The notes below the pieces were generated by a model. The model searched no databases. It was not told where the DNA came from and saw only the letters and a program-made list of their open reading frames with translations. Source: Acidobacteriota bacterium (GTDB taxonomy: Bacteria; Acidobacteriota; Aminicenantia; Aminicenantales; Saccharicenantaceae). Taken from it: a DNA stretch of 64,000 bases. This document shows, in pieces, positions 16,823 to 25,612 of this stretch (position 1 is the stretch's first letter; every line of letters starts with the position of its first letter). A program made the position numbers and the translations under genes. The stretch is from the NCBI GenBank assembly GCA_033549365.1, contig JAWSUF010000002.1, positions 412,082-476,081 of the forward strand, read 5' to 3'.

Positions 16823-18070
16823 ATGACCGACCCAAAACCCGGCCCGGCGCCCCGCATGAGGCAGGACCTGGAGCTTTTTCCGATGAACCGCGGCGGCAAG
16901 CGCGCCGTCGTCCTCCGCGATCCCCTGGGGCTTTTCGCCCGGCCCGTTCTGGTCGAGGGTCAGGCTCTGGCCCTTCTGGGCCTCCTCGACGGCAGGCGGA
17001 CGGCGGAAGACATCCAGTTCGTCTTCACCCGGAATTCCGGCGGAGTTTTCGTCCAACGCGAAGCGATCCAGGGCATGATCGACGAACTCGATGCCGCCAT
17101 GATCCTTGACAGCCCCGCCTATCGCCGGGCCAAAAACAGGCTGATCGAGGAATACGAAGGCCTGGAGATCCGTGAAGCCTGCCTGGCCGGGCAATCCTAT
17201 CCCGAAGACCCGGACGAACTGACTGCGTTCCTCGATGAGATCCTCAGCGAAGGCCGCCTCTCGGAACCCGGCCCGCACGCCCCGCCTCTGGCCCTGGCCG
17301 CTCCGCACATCGATATCCGCGTGGGGAAAAAGGTCTACGGATCGGCCTACGGCGCCCTTGGCGGGATCTCTCCGAAAACGGTCGTTCTTCTGGGAACGGG
17401 ACACAGTCTGGAGGGCGGGTATTATTCGCTGACGGAGAAGGATTTTCAAACTCCTCTGGGCCCTGTCCGGACCGACCGCGACTCTGTCCGCAGGCTGCGC
17501 CGCGCCGGCGTTTCCGCCGTCGCCGCCGGTGATCTGGCCCATCGCCGCGAGCATTCCCTGGAACTTCAGGCGATCTTTCTCAAGCGGCTCTTCGGCGAAG
17601 ATTTCACGGCGATCCCTATCTTGTGCGGCTCTTTTCAAGGCGACCTCGACCGCGTCTCCCGACCAAGGGAAATCGCCCGGGCGGCCGCTTTTCTGGATGA
17701 ATTGAGAACGATCGTTTCGGAGGGCGGCCGGGATGTCTTCTGCGTCGCCGCGGTGGATTTTTTCCACATCGGTCCGAAATTCGGCCATGACGGCTCCGCC
17801 GAACGCTATCTTTTTGAGGCCGAAGCCCACGATGCGGCGCTCCTGGGGAGCCTCCTCGCCGGCGATGTCGCCGGCTTCTGGTCGGAGAATCGCCGTGTCC
17901 GCGACCGCTTCAATATCTGCGGTTTTTCCTCCCTGGCCTCGCTCCTCGATATTCTCCCGCCGGTCGAGGGCCGCCTGCTGGGCCGCGATGTTTGGAGGGA
18001 GGAGGAAACCCGGTCGGCCGTGAGTTTCGCCGCCGTCGCGTTTCACGAAAAGACCGAGAACAGTGTATAA
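16823..18070 (+). CDS. MEMO1-family (AmmeMemoRadiSam system protein B-like) protein with N-terminal winged-helix-like extension
   Basis: The protein has about 415 residues. The C-terminal ~275 form the MEMO/class III dioxygenase-like domain: APHIDIRVG, LLGTGHSL, then REHSLELQAIFLKRLFG and AAVDFFHIGP with conserved His and Asp. The first ~120 residues resemble a small helix-rich domain (ALLGLLDGRRTAEDI), reminiscent of PqqD-like folds. MEMO proteins co-occur with AMMECR1 and a radical SAM protein, neither of which is adjacent here. Enzymatic activity is unknown for the bacterial family. The start at 16823 follows the TATAAT at 16790. Confidence 0.82.
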   Translation: MTDPKPGPAPRMRQDLELFPMNRGGKRAVVLRDPLGLFARPVLVEGQALALLGLLDGRRTAEDIQFVFTRNSGGVFVQREAIQGMIDELDAAMILDSPAYRRAKNRLIEEYEGLEIREACLAGQSYPEDPDELTAFLDEILSEGRLSEPGPHAPPLALAAPHIDIRVGKKVYGSAYGALGGISPKTVVLLGTGHSLEGGYYSLTEKDFQTPLGPVRTDRDSVRRLRRAGVSAVAAGDLAHRREHSLELQAIFLKRLFGEDFTAIPILCGSFQGDLDRVSRPREIARAAAFLDELRTIVSEGGRDVFCVAAVDFFHIGPKFGHDGSAERYLFEAEAHDAALLGSLLAGDVAGFWSENRRVRDRFNICGFSSLASLLDILPPVEGRLLGRDVWREEETRSAVSFAAVAFHEKTENSV

Positions 18071-18071
18071 T
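18064..18071 (+). promoter_or_regulatory. -10 element TGTATAAT before the agmatinase-family gene
   Basis: TATAAT at 18066-18071 preceded by TG overlaps the stop of the MEMO gene and lies 38 bases before ATG 18109. No clear -35 is seen, so the gene could also be read through from upstream. Confidence 0.45.
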
Positions 18072-18108
18072 TCAGGCCAAGATCCATGAAGGAGACCGGA
18101 GGTTCGAG

Positions 18109-18954
18109 ATGACGGATTTCGGCGGCGCCAAAAAGCCGATCGAGGAACACCCCGATTATGCGATCGCCGTCCTCGGCGTGCCCTTCGACGAAAAGTCCAG
18201 CTATCTTCGGGGCGCATGGGGAGGGCCGCGCGCCATCCGGGCCGTCTCCACGGGCAAGTGCTATTGCGCCTATACTGAACTTGGCGTCGACCTCGAGGCG
18301 GACACCGTCCTTGTCGACCTGGGCGATGTCGATGTGTCGGGCGATCCCGACAAGACTTTCGCCCTGACGGAGAAGGCCGTGGCCGGCATCGTCGGCCGTG
18401 GCGCCGCCCCCATTGTTCTGGGAGGGGACCACTCCATCACCTACCCCGTCGTCAAGGCCGTCGCGGAGAAATACGGCCGGCTCGATATCCTCCATTTTGA
18501 CGCCCATCCCGATCTCTACGACGCCCTCTACGGCGACCGGCTGTCCCATGCCTGCCCTTTCGCCCGGATTCTCGAGGACGGCCTGGCGGAGAATCTTGTC
18601 CAGGTCGGTGTTCGGGTGATCCTTACGGAGCATCGCGAGACGGCCCGCAAGCACAACGTCCGCATGATCGAAATGAAGGATATCGATGCCGCCCCGGCGC
18701 TTTCCTTCGCCAATCCGCTTTACATTTCCTTCGATCTCGATGCCCTGGACCCGGCCTTCGCTCCCGGTGTCTCTCACCACGAGCCGGGGGGTCTCTCGAC
18801 CCGGCAGGCCCTTCGCATCATCCAGAGCCTGAAAGGGCGGATCGTCGGCTGCGATGTAGTCGAACTGAACCCGGACCGGGATCCCTCCGGCATCACGGCT
18901 GCCGCGGCCTTCAAAATCATCAAGGAAATCGCCGGGAGAATCGTCCGGCCTTAA
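18109..18954 (+). CDS. speB: Agmatinase / ureohydrolase family protein
   Basis: The 281-residue enzyme has all manganese-binding motifs of the arginase family: GGDHSITYP, DAHPDLYD and SFDLDALDPAFAPG, plus the late VVELNPDRD. Agmatinase splits agmatine to putrescine and urea. The length and the N-terminal GVPFDEKSSYLRGAWGGPRAIR pattern are SpeB-like, but guanidinobutyrase or another ureohydrolase cannot be excluded. GGAGG lies shortly before ATG 18109. Confidence 0.88.
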   Translation: MTDFGGAKKPIEEHPDYAIAVLGVPFDEKSSYLRGAWGGPRAIRAVSTGKCYCAYTELGVDLEADTVLVDLGDVDVSGDPDKTFALTEKAVAGIVGRGAAPIVLGGDHSITYPVVKAVAEKYGRLDILHFDAHPDLYDALYGDRLSHACPFARILEDGLAENLVQVGVRVILTEHRETARKHNVRMIEMKDIDAAPALSFANPLYISFDLDALDPAFAPGVSHHEPGGLSTRQALRIIQSLKGRIVGCDVVELNPDRDPSGITAAAAFKIIKEIAGRIVRP

Positions 18955-18997
18955 TTCATAAATGTCTTGACGCGTCATGACGCATGGAGGAGTCGAA

Positions 18998-19882
18998 ATG
19001 ATGAAGTACGATTTAAAGAGAACGGCAACCGCCGTCTTTGTCCTGGGAGCCATGTCCGCGATTTTTCTGCCGGCGCCGCCGGCTTTCGCCCAGGACAGAA
19101 GAGGGGTGATCTACGAGCTGGCCCTGGAGCTCGAACAATTGGCGGCCGGACTGGCCGAGTCGAGTTTCCAGAATTTCCGCGGCCGGAGCGACGAGATCAC
19201 GGACCAGGAACAGGCCGTGCTCTTCAAGTCCGAAGCCTTTGCCTCGACGGTCCGTCTGTTTCTCCGTCTGACCGAAGAGCGGGCGGGGTATTTCGGGACA
19301 GGATTCCTCAGGACGAACCTCTACAACGCCTTTCTCTATATCGTCCAGTCCTTCCGGGAGCTGGAATCCGAAATGAGGCGCATCAGCCTGATGCCCTATG
19401 CGCTGTCCGATTGCCGGAAGATCCTCGACCGGATGGACGGGGAATTCAGCCGCTGGCCGGCCGCCGACAACCTGGCCTACCTTCACCAGAAATACGTCAA
19501 GGCCGCCGATGACTCCGTCTACCTGATCGAACGCCGGGGGACCGGCCGTTACGTCCGCCGGGCCTTCAAGAACCTCGAAAGCATCTACAAATACAACTAT
19601 GACGCCAACAGAGGCGCCGATCCCTGGAAATATCTGGTCTCCGTCGAAGAAAGCACGTTGAGGAAAATGGAGGAGGATTCCATGATCGCCCGGACGTTCG
19701 AAGGGGCGATGATCATCGAGCAGAGCAAGCGGAGCAATCGTCCGGTCTATCGCATCGAGAACGGCAAAAAACGCGGTGTCGCCAATCCCCAGGTCGTGGA
19801 GAGGCTGGGCGGCTGGAAAAGGGTTTTTGAAGTTCCTGCCGAAGTCATCGAGGCTTATCCCGAAGGGGAGATTCTTCGATAA
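18998..19882 (+). CDS. Exported protein of unknown function
   Basis: The 294-residue protein starts with a signal peptide (MMKYDLKRTATAVFVLGAMS to PPAFAQ) and is predicted helical after it. Its last 50 residues (VYRIENGKKRGVANPQVVERLG and then VIEAYPEGEILR) resemble a short motif seen at the ends of some surface-layer or cell-wall proteins. GGAGGAG precedes ATG 18998. It follows the agmatinase gene by about 40 bases and may be cotranscribed. No family is recognised. Confidence 0.75.
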   Translation: MMKYDLKRTATAVFVLGAMSAIFLPAPPAFAQDRRGVIYELALELEQLAAGLAESSFQNFRGRSDEITDQEQAVLFKSEAFASTVRLFLRLTEERAGYFGTGFLRTNLYNAFLYIVQSFRELESEMRRISLMPYALSDCRKILDRMDGEFSRWPAADNLAYLHQKYVKAADDSVYLIERRGTGRYVRRAFKNLESIYKYNYDANRGADPWKYLVSVEESTLRKMEEDSMIARTFEGAMIIEQSKRSNRPVYRIENGKKRGVANPQVVERLGGWKRVFEVPAEVIEAYPEGEILR

Positions 19883-20282
19883 GTGCGCCGTCGACGCCTC
19901 GCCGGCCGGGAATAGAATCCCCGGAAAGCCGAGTTCCGGCGCGGGTTCTTGATGCAAAAACGTTTGCCGGCAATGAGGACGGGATCTTCAGGACATGAAT
20001 GCGAGCGTAACGCCCTGTGAAGGGCGGGCTGTTGTCAGCAAAAGGGGGGTTGATGATGGGAACCAAAAAGGTGGGGGCTTTCTCCAGCCCGCACAAGAAA
20101 GCCATCATCATTATAACACCGTTTTTTCAAATGTAAAGAAATATTTTCATTTTTTTAGAATTTTTTATCTGATGTATTATCTATTGTTTGCGATCAATAT
20201 TTGCTTTTTTTTCGATAAATATCTGGTATCGGGATGAAATCAGATCGAATCCTGATCGCGTCCCGGGAGGGAAAGGAGCCCC
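19883..20282 (+). other. 400-base gap with inverted repeats and AT-rich upstream region
   Basis: No supported gene. Visible items are a small hairpin GCCCT-GTGA-AGGGC near 20010-20023 and a 7-base inverted repeat GGCTTTC...GAAAGCC around 20078-20105. An AT-rich stretch follows at 20110-20220 that probably holds the promoter for the DUF3467 gene. A minus-strand frame through the first part (to 20111) has no ribosome site. Confidence 0.4.
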
Positions 20283-20564
20283 ATGGAAGAAAAAAAGATC
20301 GACATCAAGGTTGACGAGCACGTTGCGCTGGGCCAGTATTCGAACTTGGCCGCGATCCGCCACGCCCGCGAGGAATTCATTTTCGACTTCGCCTTTCTCT
20401 TTCCGGACGGACCCATGGGAAAGCTGGTCGGACGGATCATCCTCAGTCCGGCCCATGCCAAGAGGTTTCTGCAGGCGCTCGAGGCCAATATCCGACGCTA
20501 CGAATCCGAGCACGGCCCCATCGTTCCGGCCGATACGCCGCCCGTCGGCGGATTCGTTCAGTGA
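20283..20564 (+). CDS. DUF3467-domain small protein
   Basis: The 93-residue protein matches the DUF3467 pattern: VALGQYSNLAAIRHAREEF, FLFPDG near the middle, GRIILSPAHAKRFLQALEAN and a terminal YE..HGPI. Members are small cytoplasmic proteins of unknown function, widespread in bacteria. AAAGGAG lies just before the ATG. Its very acidic and basic start (MEEKKIDIKVDE) is typical of the family. Confidence 0.8.
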   Translation: MEEKKIDIKVDEHVALGQYSNLAAIRHAREEFIFDFAFLFPDGPMGKLVGRIILSPAHAKRFLQALEANIRRYESEHGPIVPADTPPVGGFVQ

Positions 20565-20582
20565 GGAATTGAGAAATCCGGC

Positions 20583-20611
20583 TTGACACGGACCCTGTTT
20601 TCGATTAACAA
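20583..20611 (+). promoter_or_regulatory. Possible promoter of the 65-residue protein gene
   Basis: A perfect TTGACA (20583-20588) is followed after 17 bases by a weak TAACAA (20606-20611). The following gene starts at 20653 behind GGGAGG. Confidence 0.4.
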
Positions 20612-20652
20612 TTCAGCATCGAGGCAATCAAATCCACCTGGGAGGATCAGAA

Positions 20653-20850
20653 ATGGCTTATGAGTACAAAAATTCCAAGGGTGTGAGTTACTATCTCCAC
20701 TCCAAGGCCGTCAGTCTCAAGGGCGGACGTATTCAGACGATCTATTACTTCGCTCGCGACATCCGGCCCGAAGCTCTGAACGAAGTGCCCGCCGGCTATC
20801 AGGTCGTCGAGACGGCCAAGACGGGCATGCCCATCCTCAAGAAAAAGTAA
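20653..20850 (+). CDS. Small conserved-looking protein of unknown function
   Basis: The 65-residue protein (starts MAYEYKNSKGVSYYLHSKA) has a strong ribosome site (GGGAGG) and an intrinsic terminator 56 bases after the stop, so it is very likely a monocistronic gene. The composition is rich in Lys and Tyr and ends in LKKK. It may be a small nucleic-acid-binding or beta-rich protein, but no family is recognised. Confidence 0.75.
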   Translation: MAYEYKNSKGVSYYLHSKAVSLKGGRIQTIYYFARDIRPEALNEVPAGYQVVETAKTGMPILKKK

Positions 20851-20905
20851 CGGGGTCGGGCCGCGGTCCGGCCCGAAGACGCATCATTTCCCGCCGGCGA
20901 CATTC

Positions 20906-20936
20906 AGCCGCCTCCGTTCGAGGCGGCTTTGTTTTT
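20906..20936 (+). terminator. Intrinsic terminator
   Basis: A perfect 9-base stem (AGCCGCCTC at 20906-20914 with GAGGCGGCT at 20920-20928) and a 5-base loop are followed by TTGTTTTT. Its T-run overlaps the -35 box of the next promoter. Confidence 0.9.
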
Positions 20937-20964
20937 GACCGGGAATGTGAGGCCGAGGTATACT
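20935..20964 (+). promoter_or_regulatory. Promoter of the sugar ABC transporter operon
   Basis: TTGACC (20935-20940) and TATACT (20959-20964) are 18 bases apart. The expected start of transcription, about 7 bases after the -10, falls on or next to ATG 20971, so the mRNA may be leaderless. Confidence 0.6.
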
Positions 20965-20970
20965 GAGATC

Positions 20971-21969
20971 ATGTCCGGACGAAAATCCGTCCTTCCGATC
21001 GTTCTCCTCTTTTCCCTGGCGCTGCTTTTGTCCTGCGGCGGAAAATCCGGGGAAGATGCCGGAATCACCGAACCCGGCCGGATGAGAATCGCCGTCATCC
21101 CCAAGGGAATGACGCACGAATTCTGGAAAGCCATCCATGCCGGCGCGCTGGAGGCGGCCCGGGAACTCGATGTCGACATCATCTGGAAAGGACCTCAGAA
21201 AGAAGACGACAGGTCCCAACAGGTGATGGTGGTCGAGGACTTCGCGAACCGCGGTGTGGACGGCATCGTCCTGGCCCCCCTCGACGACCGGGCCCTCGTC
21301 CGTCCCGTCCGGGACGCCGCCCGGCAGGGGATTCCGGTTGTGGTCATCGACTCCGGCCTGCAGGGCGAACATCATGTGAGCTTCGTGGCCACGGACAACT
21401 TCAAGGGAGGTGTCTTGGCGGCGCGCCGGCTGGGCGGTCTTCTCGGCGGCCGCGGCGATATTTTTCTTCTCCGCTACCAGGTGGGGTCGGCCAGCACGAC
21501 CGAACGGGAACGGGGATTTCTGGAAACGGTCCGGAAGGAATTTCCCGATCTCCGCCTTCTTGTCCAAGATCAGTATGCCGGCGCAACCACGGAATCGGCC
21601 TATCAGCTGGCTGAAAACCTTCTCAACCGGTTTCCCGGCGTCCAGGGGATTTTCGCCCCCAACGAATCCAGCACGTTCGGAACGCTCCGCGCTCTCCAGG
21701 ATTCCGGGCGGGCCGGACAGGTCCTGTTCGTCGGCTTCGACAGCTCGGCCAAGCTCGTTCAAGGACTTCGCGACGGCCATCTTCACGGCCTTGTTCTTCA
21801 GAACCCGATGAAAATGGGATATCTCGGCGTCATGACTCTGGTCGCCCATTTGCGGGGGGAACCTGTGGATCCTCTCATCGATACGGGCGTTTTCCTGGCC
21901 ACACCGAACAACATGGACGATCCGGAAATCGTCAAGCTGCTCAATCCCGGTCTTTCCGGCCTCGATTAA
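20971..21969 (+). CDS. Sugar ABC transporter substrate-binding lipoprotein (RbsB/CUT2-like)
   Basis: This 332-residue protein has a lipoprotein signal (LLFSLALLLSCGG, lipid Cys about residue 22) and a periplasmic-binding-protein type 1 fold: RIAVIPKGMTHEFWKAIHAG, GIVLAPLDDRALV, VVVIDSGL, FVATDNFKGG and VGFDSSAKLV. It binds a pentose, hexose or inositol-like ligand for the permease encoded downstream. ATG 20971 is chosen because the signal peptide begins there and the promoter ends just before it. The stop overlaps the ATPase start (TAATG). Confidence 0.9.
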   Translation: MSGRKSVLPIVLLFSLALLLSCGGKSGEDAGITEPGRMRIAVIPKGMTHEFWKAIHAGALEAARELDVDIIWKGPQKEDDRSQQVMVVEDFANRGVDGIVLAPLDDRALVRPVRDAARQGIPVVVIDSGLQGEHHVSFVATDNFKGGVLAARRLGGLLGGRGDIFLLRYQVGSASTTERERGFLETVRKEFPDLRLLVQDQYAGATTESAYQLAENLLNRFPGVQGIFAPNESSTFGTLRALQDSGRAGQVLFVGFDSSAKLVQGLRDGHLHGLVLQNPMKMGYLGVMTLVAHLRGEPVDPLIDTGVFLATPNNMDDPEIVKLLNPGLSGLD

Positions 21970-23501
21970 TGAATCCCTCAGCCGACAGCCCTCCTCTCCT
22001 GGAGATGCTCGGCATCAGCAAACATTTCGGAGCGACCCAGGCTCTGGACGGCGTGGATTTTGTTTTGCGACCGGAAGAGGTTCACGCGCTCGTCGGTGAA
22101 AACGGGGCCGGAAAGAGCACCCTGATCAAGATTCTGAGCGGTGCCCTGAATCCCGACTCGGGACGGATGCGCATCCGCGGCCGGGATTATGCGCCCGCAT
22201 CCCCCCTCGACGGCCGGAGGGCCGGCATCGCCGTGATCTACCAGGAACTGAACCTGGCCCCCCACTTGACCGTGCTCGAAAACATCATGCTGGGCCGTGA
22301 AATCGGCCGTTCGGGCTTGCTCGACCGCCGGGCCATGCGCCGGGCGGCCCGGGACTCGCTGGACCTCGTCCATCACCCGGAGATCGATCTCGACGTTCCG
22401 GTCCGGAAGCTCGGCGCCGGCGCCCGGCAAATCGTCGAAATCGCCCGGGTTCTTGCGGGCCGGGCCGGGATTCTGGTCATGGACGAGCCGACGAGCTCCC
22501 TGAACAAGGAGGATGCCCAACGGCTCTTCGCCGTCATCCGGACACTCCGGGCCCGGGGTGTCGGCGTCGTCTACATCAGCCATTTTCTGGAAGAAGTCCG
22601 GGACATCTGTGATGTCCTGACCGTTCTTCGGGACGGCCGCAAGGCCGGCTCCGGGCCGATCGCGGATTTTTCCATGGACGACATCATCAGGCTCATGGTG
22701 GGTCGGAAAATCGGCGAAATGTTCCCCCGGCGAGAGCGCCGGACCGGCGAGGTGGTTCTTCGTTCCCGCAGGCTGAAAAGCCGGAACATGAGTTCCGAGG
22801 TCAATCTGGAACTGCGTTCGGGCGAGATTCTGGGGATCGCCGGACTGATCGGCTCGGGCCGCACGGAGTTTCTTCGCGCCCTTTTCGGATTGGACGACCG
22901 AACCGGCGGGGTCATGGAAATCCGCGGCGGAGAGTTGCCGCCGCTCACCCCAGGCGAAGGCATCCGCCGCGGCCTGGGCTTCTTGAGCGAAGATCGCCAG
23001 GGTGAAGGCCTGGCGCTGTCTCTCTCGGTGGCCGACAACCTGACCCTGGGGCATTTTGCGCCGTTTGTCCGCGCCGGGCTGCTTCGTCCCGGACGGCAGA
23101 AAAAAGCGGTTGTTGACTGGATGCGGAAGATGACCGTCAAGGCCCGGGGGCCCGCCCAGAAAGTCTCGGCGCTTTCCGGCGGAAACCAGCAGAAAGTCGC
23201 CCTGGCCCGGCTTCTTCACCAGGAATCCCGGATCCTGCTTCTCGACGAACCCACGCGGGGAATCGATGTCGTCAGCAAAACCCAGATTTACGAGTGGATC
23301 GCGGCGCTGGCCGCCGAGGGCAAATCGGTGATCTTCGTCAGTTCCCATTTCCCGGAACTTCTGGGCGTCTGCGACCGGATCGCCGTTTTTCACCGCGGTC
23401 TCCTGGTTGAAGAGAGGGATGTTTCCGGCTGGGATATGGAAGCCTTGACGGCCCGCGCCGTTGCGGGTTTCGGAGGGGGCAGAAATCCGGTCCAAGCATA
23501 G
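21969..23501 (+). CDS. Sugar ABC transporter ATP-binding protein (RbsA/MglA-like, duplicated)
   Basis: The 510-residue protein carries two ATPase halves, as in RbsA and MglA. The first has Walker A GENGAGKST and Walker B ILVMDEPTSSL; the second has a degenerate P-loop (GLIGSGRTE), signature LSGGNQQKVALARLL and Walker B ILLLDEPTRGID. This layout is specific to CUT2 importers of monosaccharides. It overlaps the binding-protein gene by one base and precedes the permease by 12 bases. Confidence 0.93.
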   Translation: MNPSADSPPLLEMLGISKHFGATQALDGVDFVLRPEEVHALVGENGAGKSTLIKILSGALNPDSGRMRIRGRDYAPASPLDGRRAGIAVIYQELNLAPHLTVLENIMLGREIGRSGLLDRRAMRRAARDSLDLVHHPEIDLDVPVRKLGAGARQIVEIARVLAGRAGILVMDEPTSSLNKEDAQRLFAVIRTLRARGVGVVYISHFLEEVRDICDVLTVLRDGRKAGSGPIADFSMDDIIRLMVGRKIGEMFPRRERRTGEVVLRSRRLKSRNMSSEVNLELRSGEILGIAGLIGSGRTEFLRALFGLDDRTGGVMEIRGGELPPLTPGEGIRRGLGFLSEDRQGEGLALSLSVADNLTLGHFAPFVRAGLLRPGRQKKAVVDWMRKMTVKARGPAQKVSALSGGNQQKVALARLLHQESRILLLDEPTRGIDVVSKTQIYEWIAALAAEGKSVIFVSSHFPELLGVCDRIAVFHRGLLVEERDVSGWDMEALTARAVAGFGGGRNPVQA

Positions 23502-23513
23502 GGAGGAGGGGCC

Positions 23514-24488
23514 ATGAATCCGGAAAACCGGCGCCGTTTCCAGTCGGCGCTCAACATCCTCGGTCCTTTTCTCGGACTGGCTTTCGTTATCGGGCTGTTC
23601 GCCGCGATGCCCGAGATCCGGGAGAGGTTCCTGATGATGGGCAACATCAAGAGCGTGGCCGCCCAATCCGTCATTGTGGCCCTGGGCGCTCTGGGCATGA
23701 CCCTGGTCATCATCAGCGGCGGCATCGATCTTTCGGCCGCCTCAAATATCGCCCTTTCGGGCGTGATCGCCGCCTACGCCGTCGATCGGGGGCTTCCTCC
23801 GCTTGCGGCCGTCATGCTGGGTGTTTTGACGGGCGGTCTGGTCGGTTTCATCAACGGCGGCTTGATCACCCGCTTGAGGCAGGTGCCTTTCATCGTGACA
23901 CTGGGGATGCTGGGCATCGCCCGGGGGACGGCCAAATGGATCGCCGGAAACCAGAAAATCGATGCCCCTCTGACCTGGGTCAACGAACTCATGGCCCGGT
24001 TTCCCCAGCCGGAATGGCTGCTTATGGCGCCGGGCATATGGATCATGATCATTCTGGCCGCGGTTCTGGCCGTCGTTCTGAAATTTACGGTTTTCGGCCG
24101 CCATGTCTTTGCCGTGGGGTCGAACGAGGCGGCCGCCCGGTTGTGCGGCATCCGGACGGACAGGACGAAAGTCTGGGTCTACACTCTGTCAGGCCTGTTC
24201 TGCGGGTTGGCCGGGATCATGGAATTTTCCCGGCTGACCGTCGGCGATCCCACGGTGGCCGTAGGTTTGGAACTGGACATCATCGCCGCCGTCGTCATCG
24301 GCGGAGGAAGCCTCCGGGGCGGAGAGGGGAGCGTCCTGGGGACGATGATCGGCGTCTTTATCATGGCCTTTCTCCGGAACGGATGCACCATGATGGGCTG
24401 GCCGAACTATATCCAGGAAATCATCATCGGAGCCGTCATTGTGGCCGCCGTCAGTATGGATCGCCTGCGTCACGGAGATTCGACATGA
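23514..24488 (+). CDS. Sugar ABC transporter permease (RbsC-like)
   Basis: The 324-residue membrane protein has 8-10 hydrophobic segments and the RbsC-type motifs GMTLVIISGGIDLS, GLITRLRQVPFIVTLGML and the loop VGSNEAAARLCGI, followed by GGGSLRGGEGSVLGT. A homodimer would form the channel with the duplicated ATPase. GGAGG precedes its start and the kinase gene overlaps its end (ATGA). Confidence 0.92.
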   Translation: MNPENRRRFQSALNILGPFLGLAFVIGLFAAMPEIRERFLMMGNIKSVAAQSVIVALGALGMTLVIISGGIDLSAASNIALSGVIAAYAVDRGLPPLAAVMLGVLTGGLVGFINGGLITRLRQVPFIVTLGMLGIARGTAKWIAGNQKIDAPLTWVNELMARFPQPEWLLMAPGIWIMIILAAVLAVVLKFTVFGRHVFAVGSNEAAARLCGIRTDRTKVWVYTLSGLFCGLAGIMEFSRLTVGDPTVAVGLELDIIAAVVIGGGSLRGGEGSVLGTMIGVFIMAFLRNGCTMMGWPNYIQEIIIGAVIVAAVSMDRLRHGDST

Positions 24489-25531
24489 TGTCTTCCCGCT
24501 GGATCCATGCCCGCGCTCCCCTGCGCATCAACGACATCGGCGGCTGGACCGACACCTGGTTCGCCCGGGATGGCCATGTTCTCAATATCGCCGTCGGGCC
24601 GGCCGTCGAAGTCCAGCTCCGAGCCCGGCCGGTCCGAAAAGGCGAGAAGCCCCGCATCCGGATTCATGCCGAAAATTTCGGCCGGGTTGTGGACGTTGAT
24701 CCGGAAAACCCGGGCGAAGGCCCCCATCCGCTGTTGCGCCACGCCGCGACGGCGATTCCGGCGCCGCAGGGTCTGGATATCGAGGTCGCCGTCTATTCGC
24801 CGGTTCCGGCGGGCATCTCCGCGGGAACGTCGGCCTCGGTCTGCGCGGCGATTCTGGGAGCTTTCGACAGGCTGTCCGGCACCGGATACGGCCCGGAGGA
24901 TTTCGTGCGATTGGCCCATGAGGTGGAGACCGTGAAACTCGGTCTCCAGAGCGGTGTCCAGGATCAGATCTGCGCCGTTTACGGCGGAATCTGCGACATC
25001 GCCATGGCCGGATATCCGCAGGCCCGGGTCCGGAAGCTCCGCCTTCGCCAAAATACGCTGCGGGAACTGGAACGCCGGCTTTCCCTTCTTTATCTCGGAA
25101 AACCTCACGATTCCTCCTCGGTTCATGAACAGGTCATCGCCCGGCTCGAATCCGGCCGGGAATCGGCGCGCGTCGAGGCGCTCGATACCATGAAGGAACT
25201 GGCCCTCCGGGCGGCCGGGGATCTCGAGCACGGCGACCTGGAGGCCTACGGCCGGGCCATGATCGAAAACAACGAATGCCAGAGGAGACTCTCCGAAGAC
25301 CTGATATCTCCCGAGGCCGATGCCGCCGCCGGGATCGCCCGGGCCTGCGGGGCATCGGGCTGGAAGGTCAACGGCGCCGGCGGACGGGGAGGATCCATGA
25401 CCATCCTGGCCTGCCGGGACGATTCCGCCAGGCGGCGGATGATCGTGGAGGTTGAGGCCCGGGGCGGAGGGATGCGCTTTCTCCCGGTGCGGATTTCCGA
25501 AACCGGTCTCGAAGCCTGGGACGTCGCCTGA
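24485..25531 (+). CDS. GHMP-family sugar kinase
   Basis: The 348-residue kinase begins with ARAPLRINDIGGWTDTWFA, the pattern of the heptose/fucose branch of GHMP kinases. It has the ATP loop PAGISAGTSASVCAAILGAF and a late GGRGGSMTIL motif. It probably phosphorylates the sugar imported by the preceding ABC transporter, giving a sugar-1- or -7-phosphate. Candidates are L-fucose/arabinose-like sugars or a heptose phosphate; the sequence alone does not decide. The start at 24485 overlaps the permease stop and has GGAG 8 bases upstream. Confidence 0.85.
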   Translation: MMSSRWIHARAPLRINDIGGWTDTWFARDGHVLNIAVGPAVEVQLRARPVRKGEKPRIRIHAENFGRVVDVDPENPGEGPHPLLRHAATAIPAPQGLDIEVAVYSPVPAGISAGTSASVCAAILGAFDRLSGTGYGPEDFVRLAHEVETVKLGLQSGVQDQICAVYGGICDIAMAGYPQARVRKLRLRQNTLRELERRLSLLYLGKPHDSSSVHEQVIARLESGRESARVEALDTMKELALRAAGDLEHGDLEAYGRAMIENNECQRRLSEDLISPEADAAAGIARACGASGWKVNGAGGRGGSMTILACRDDSARRRMIVEVEARGGGMRFLPVRISETGLEAWDVA

Positions 25532-25612
25532 CGTTTCCCGTCTCCGGCTTTGCAAAGGAAACCGCCTCCGCCGTGTCTAATAGGATGTCGAAAATAATCA
25601 AGGAGGTTGACA

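Noticed and set aside
19845-20111. Minus-strand frame of 88 codons between an exported-protein gene and the DUF3467 gene
   Set aside because: No ribosome site, starts in an AT-rich intergenic region, partly antisense to the end of the upstream gene, and no recognisable domain.
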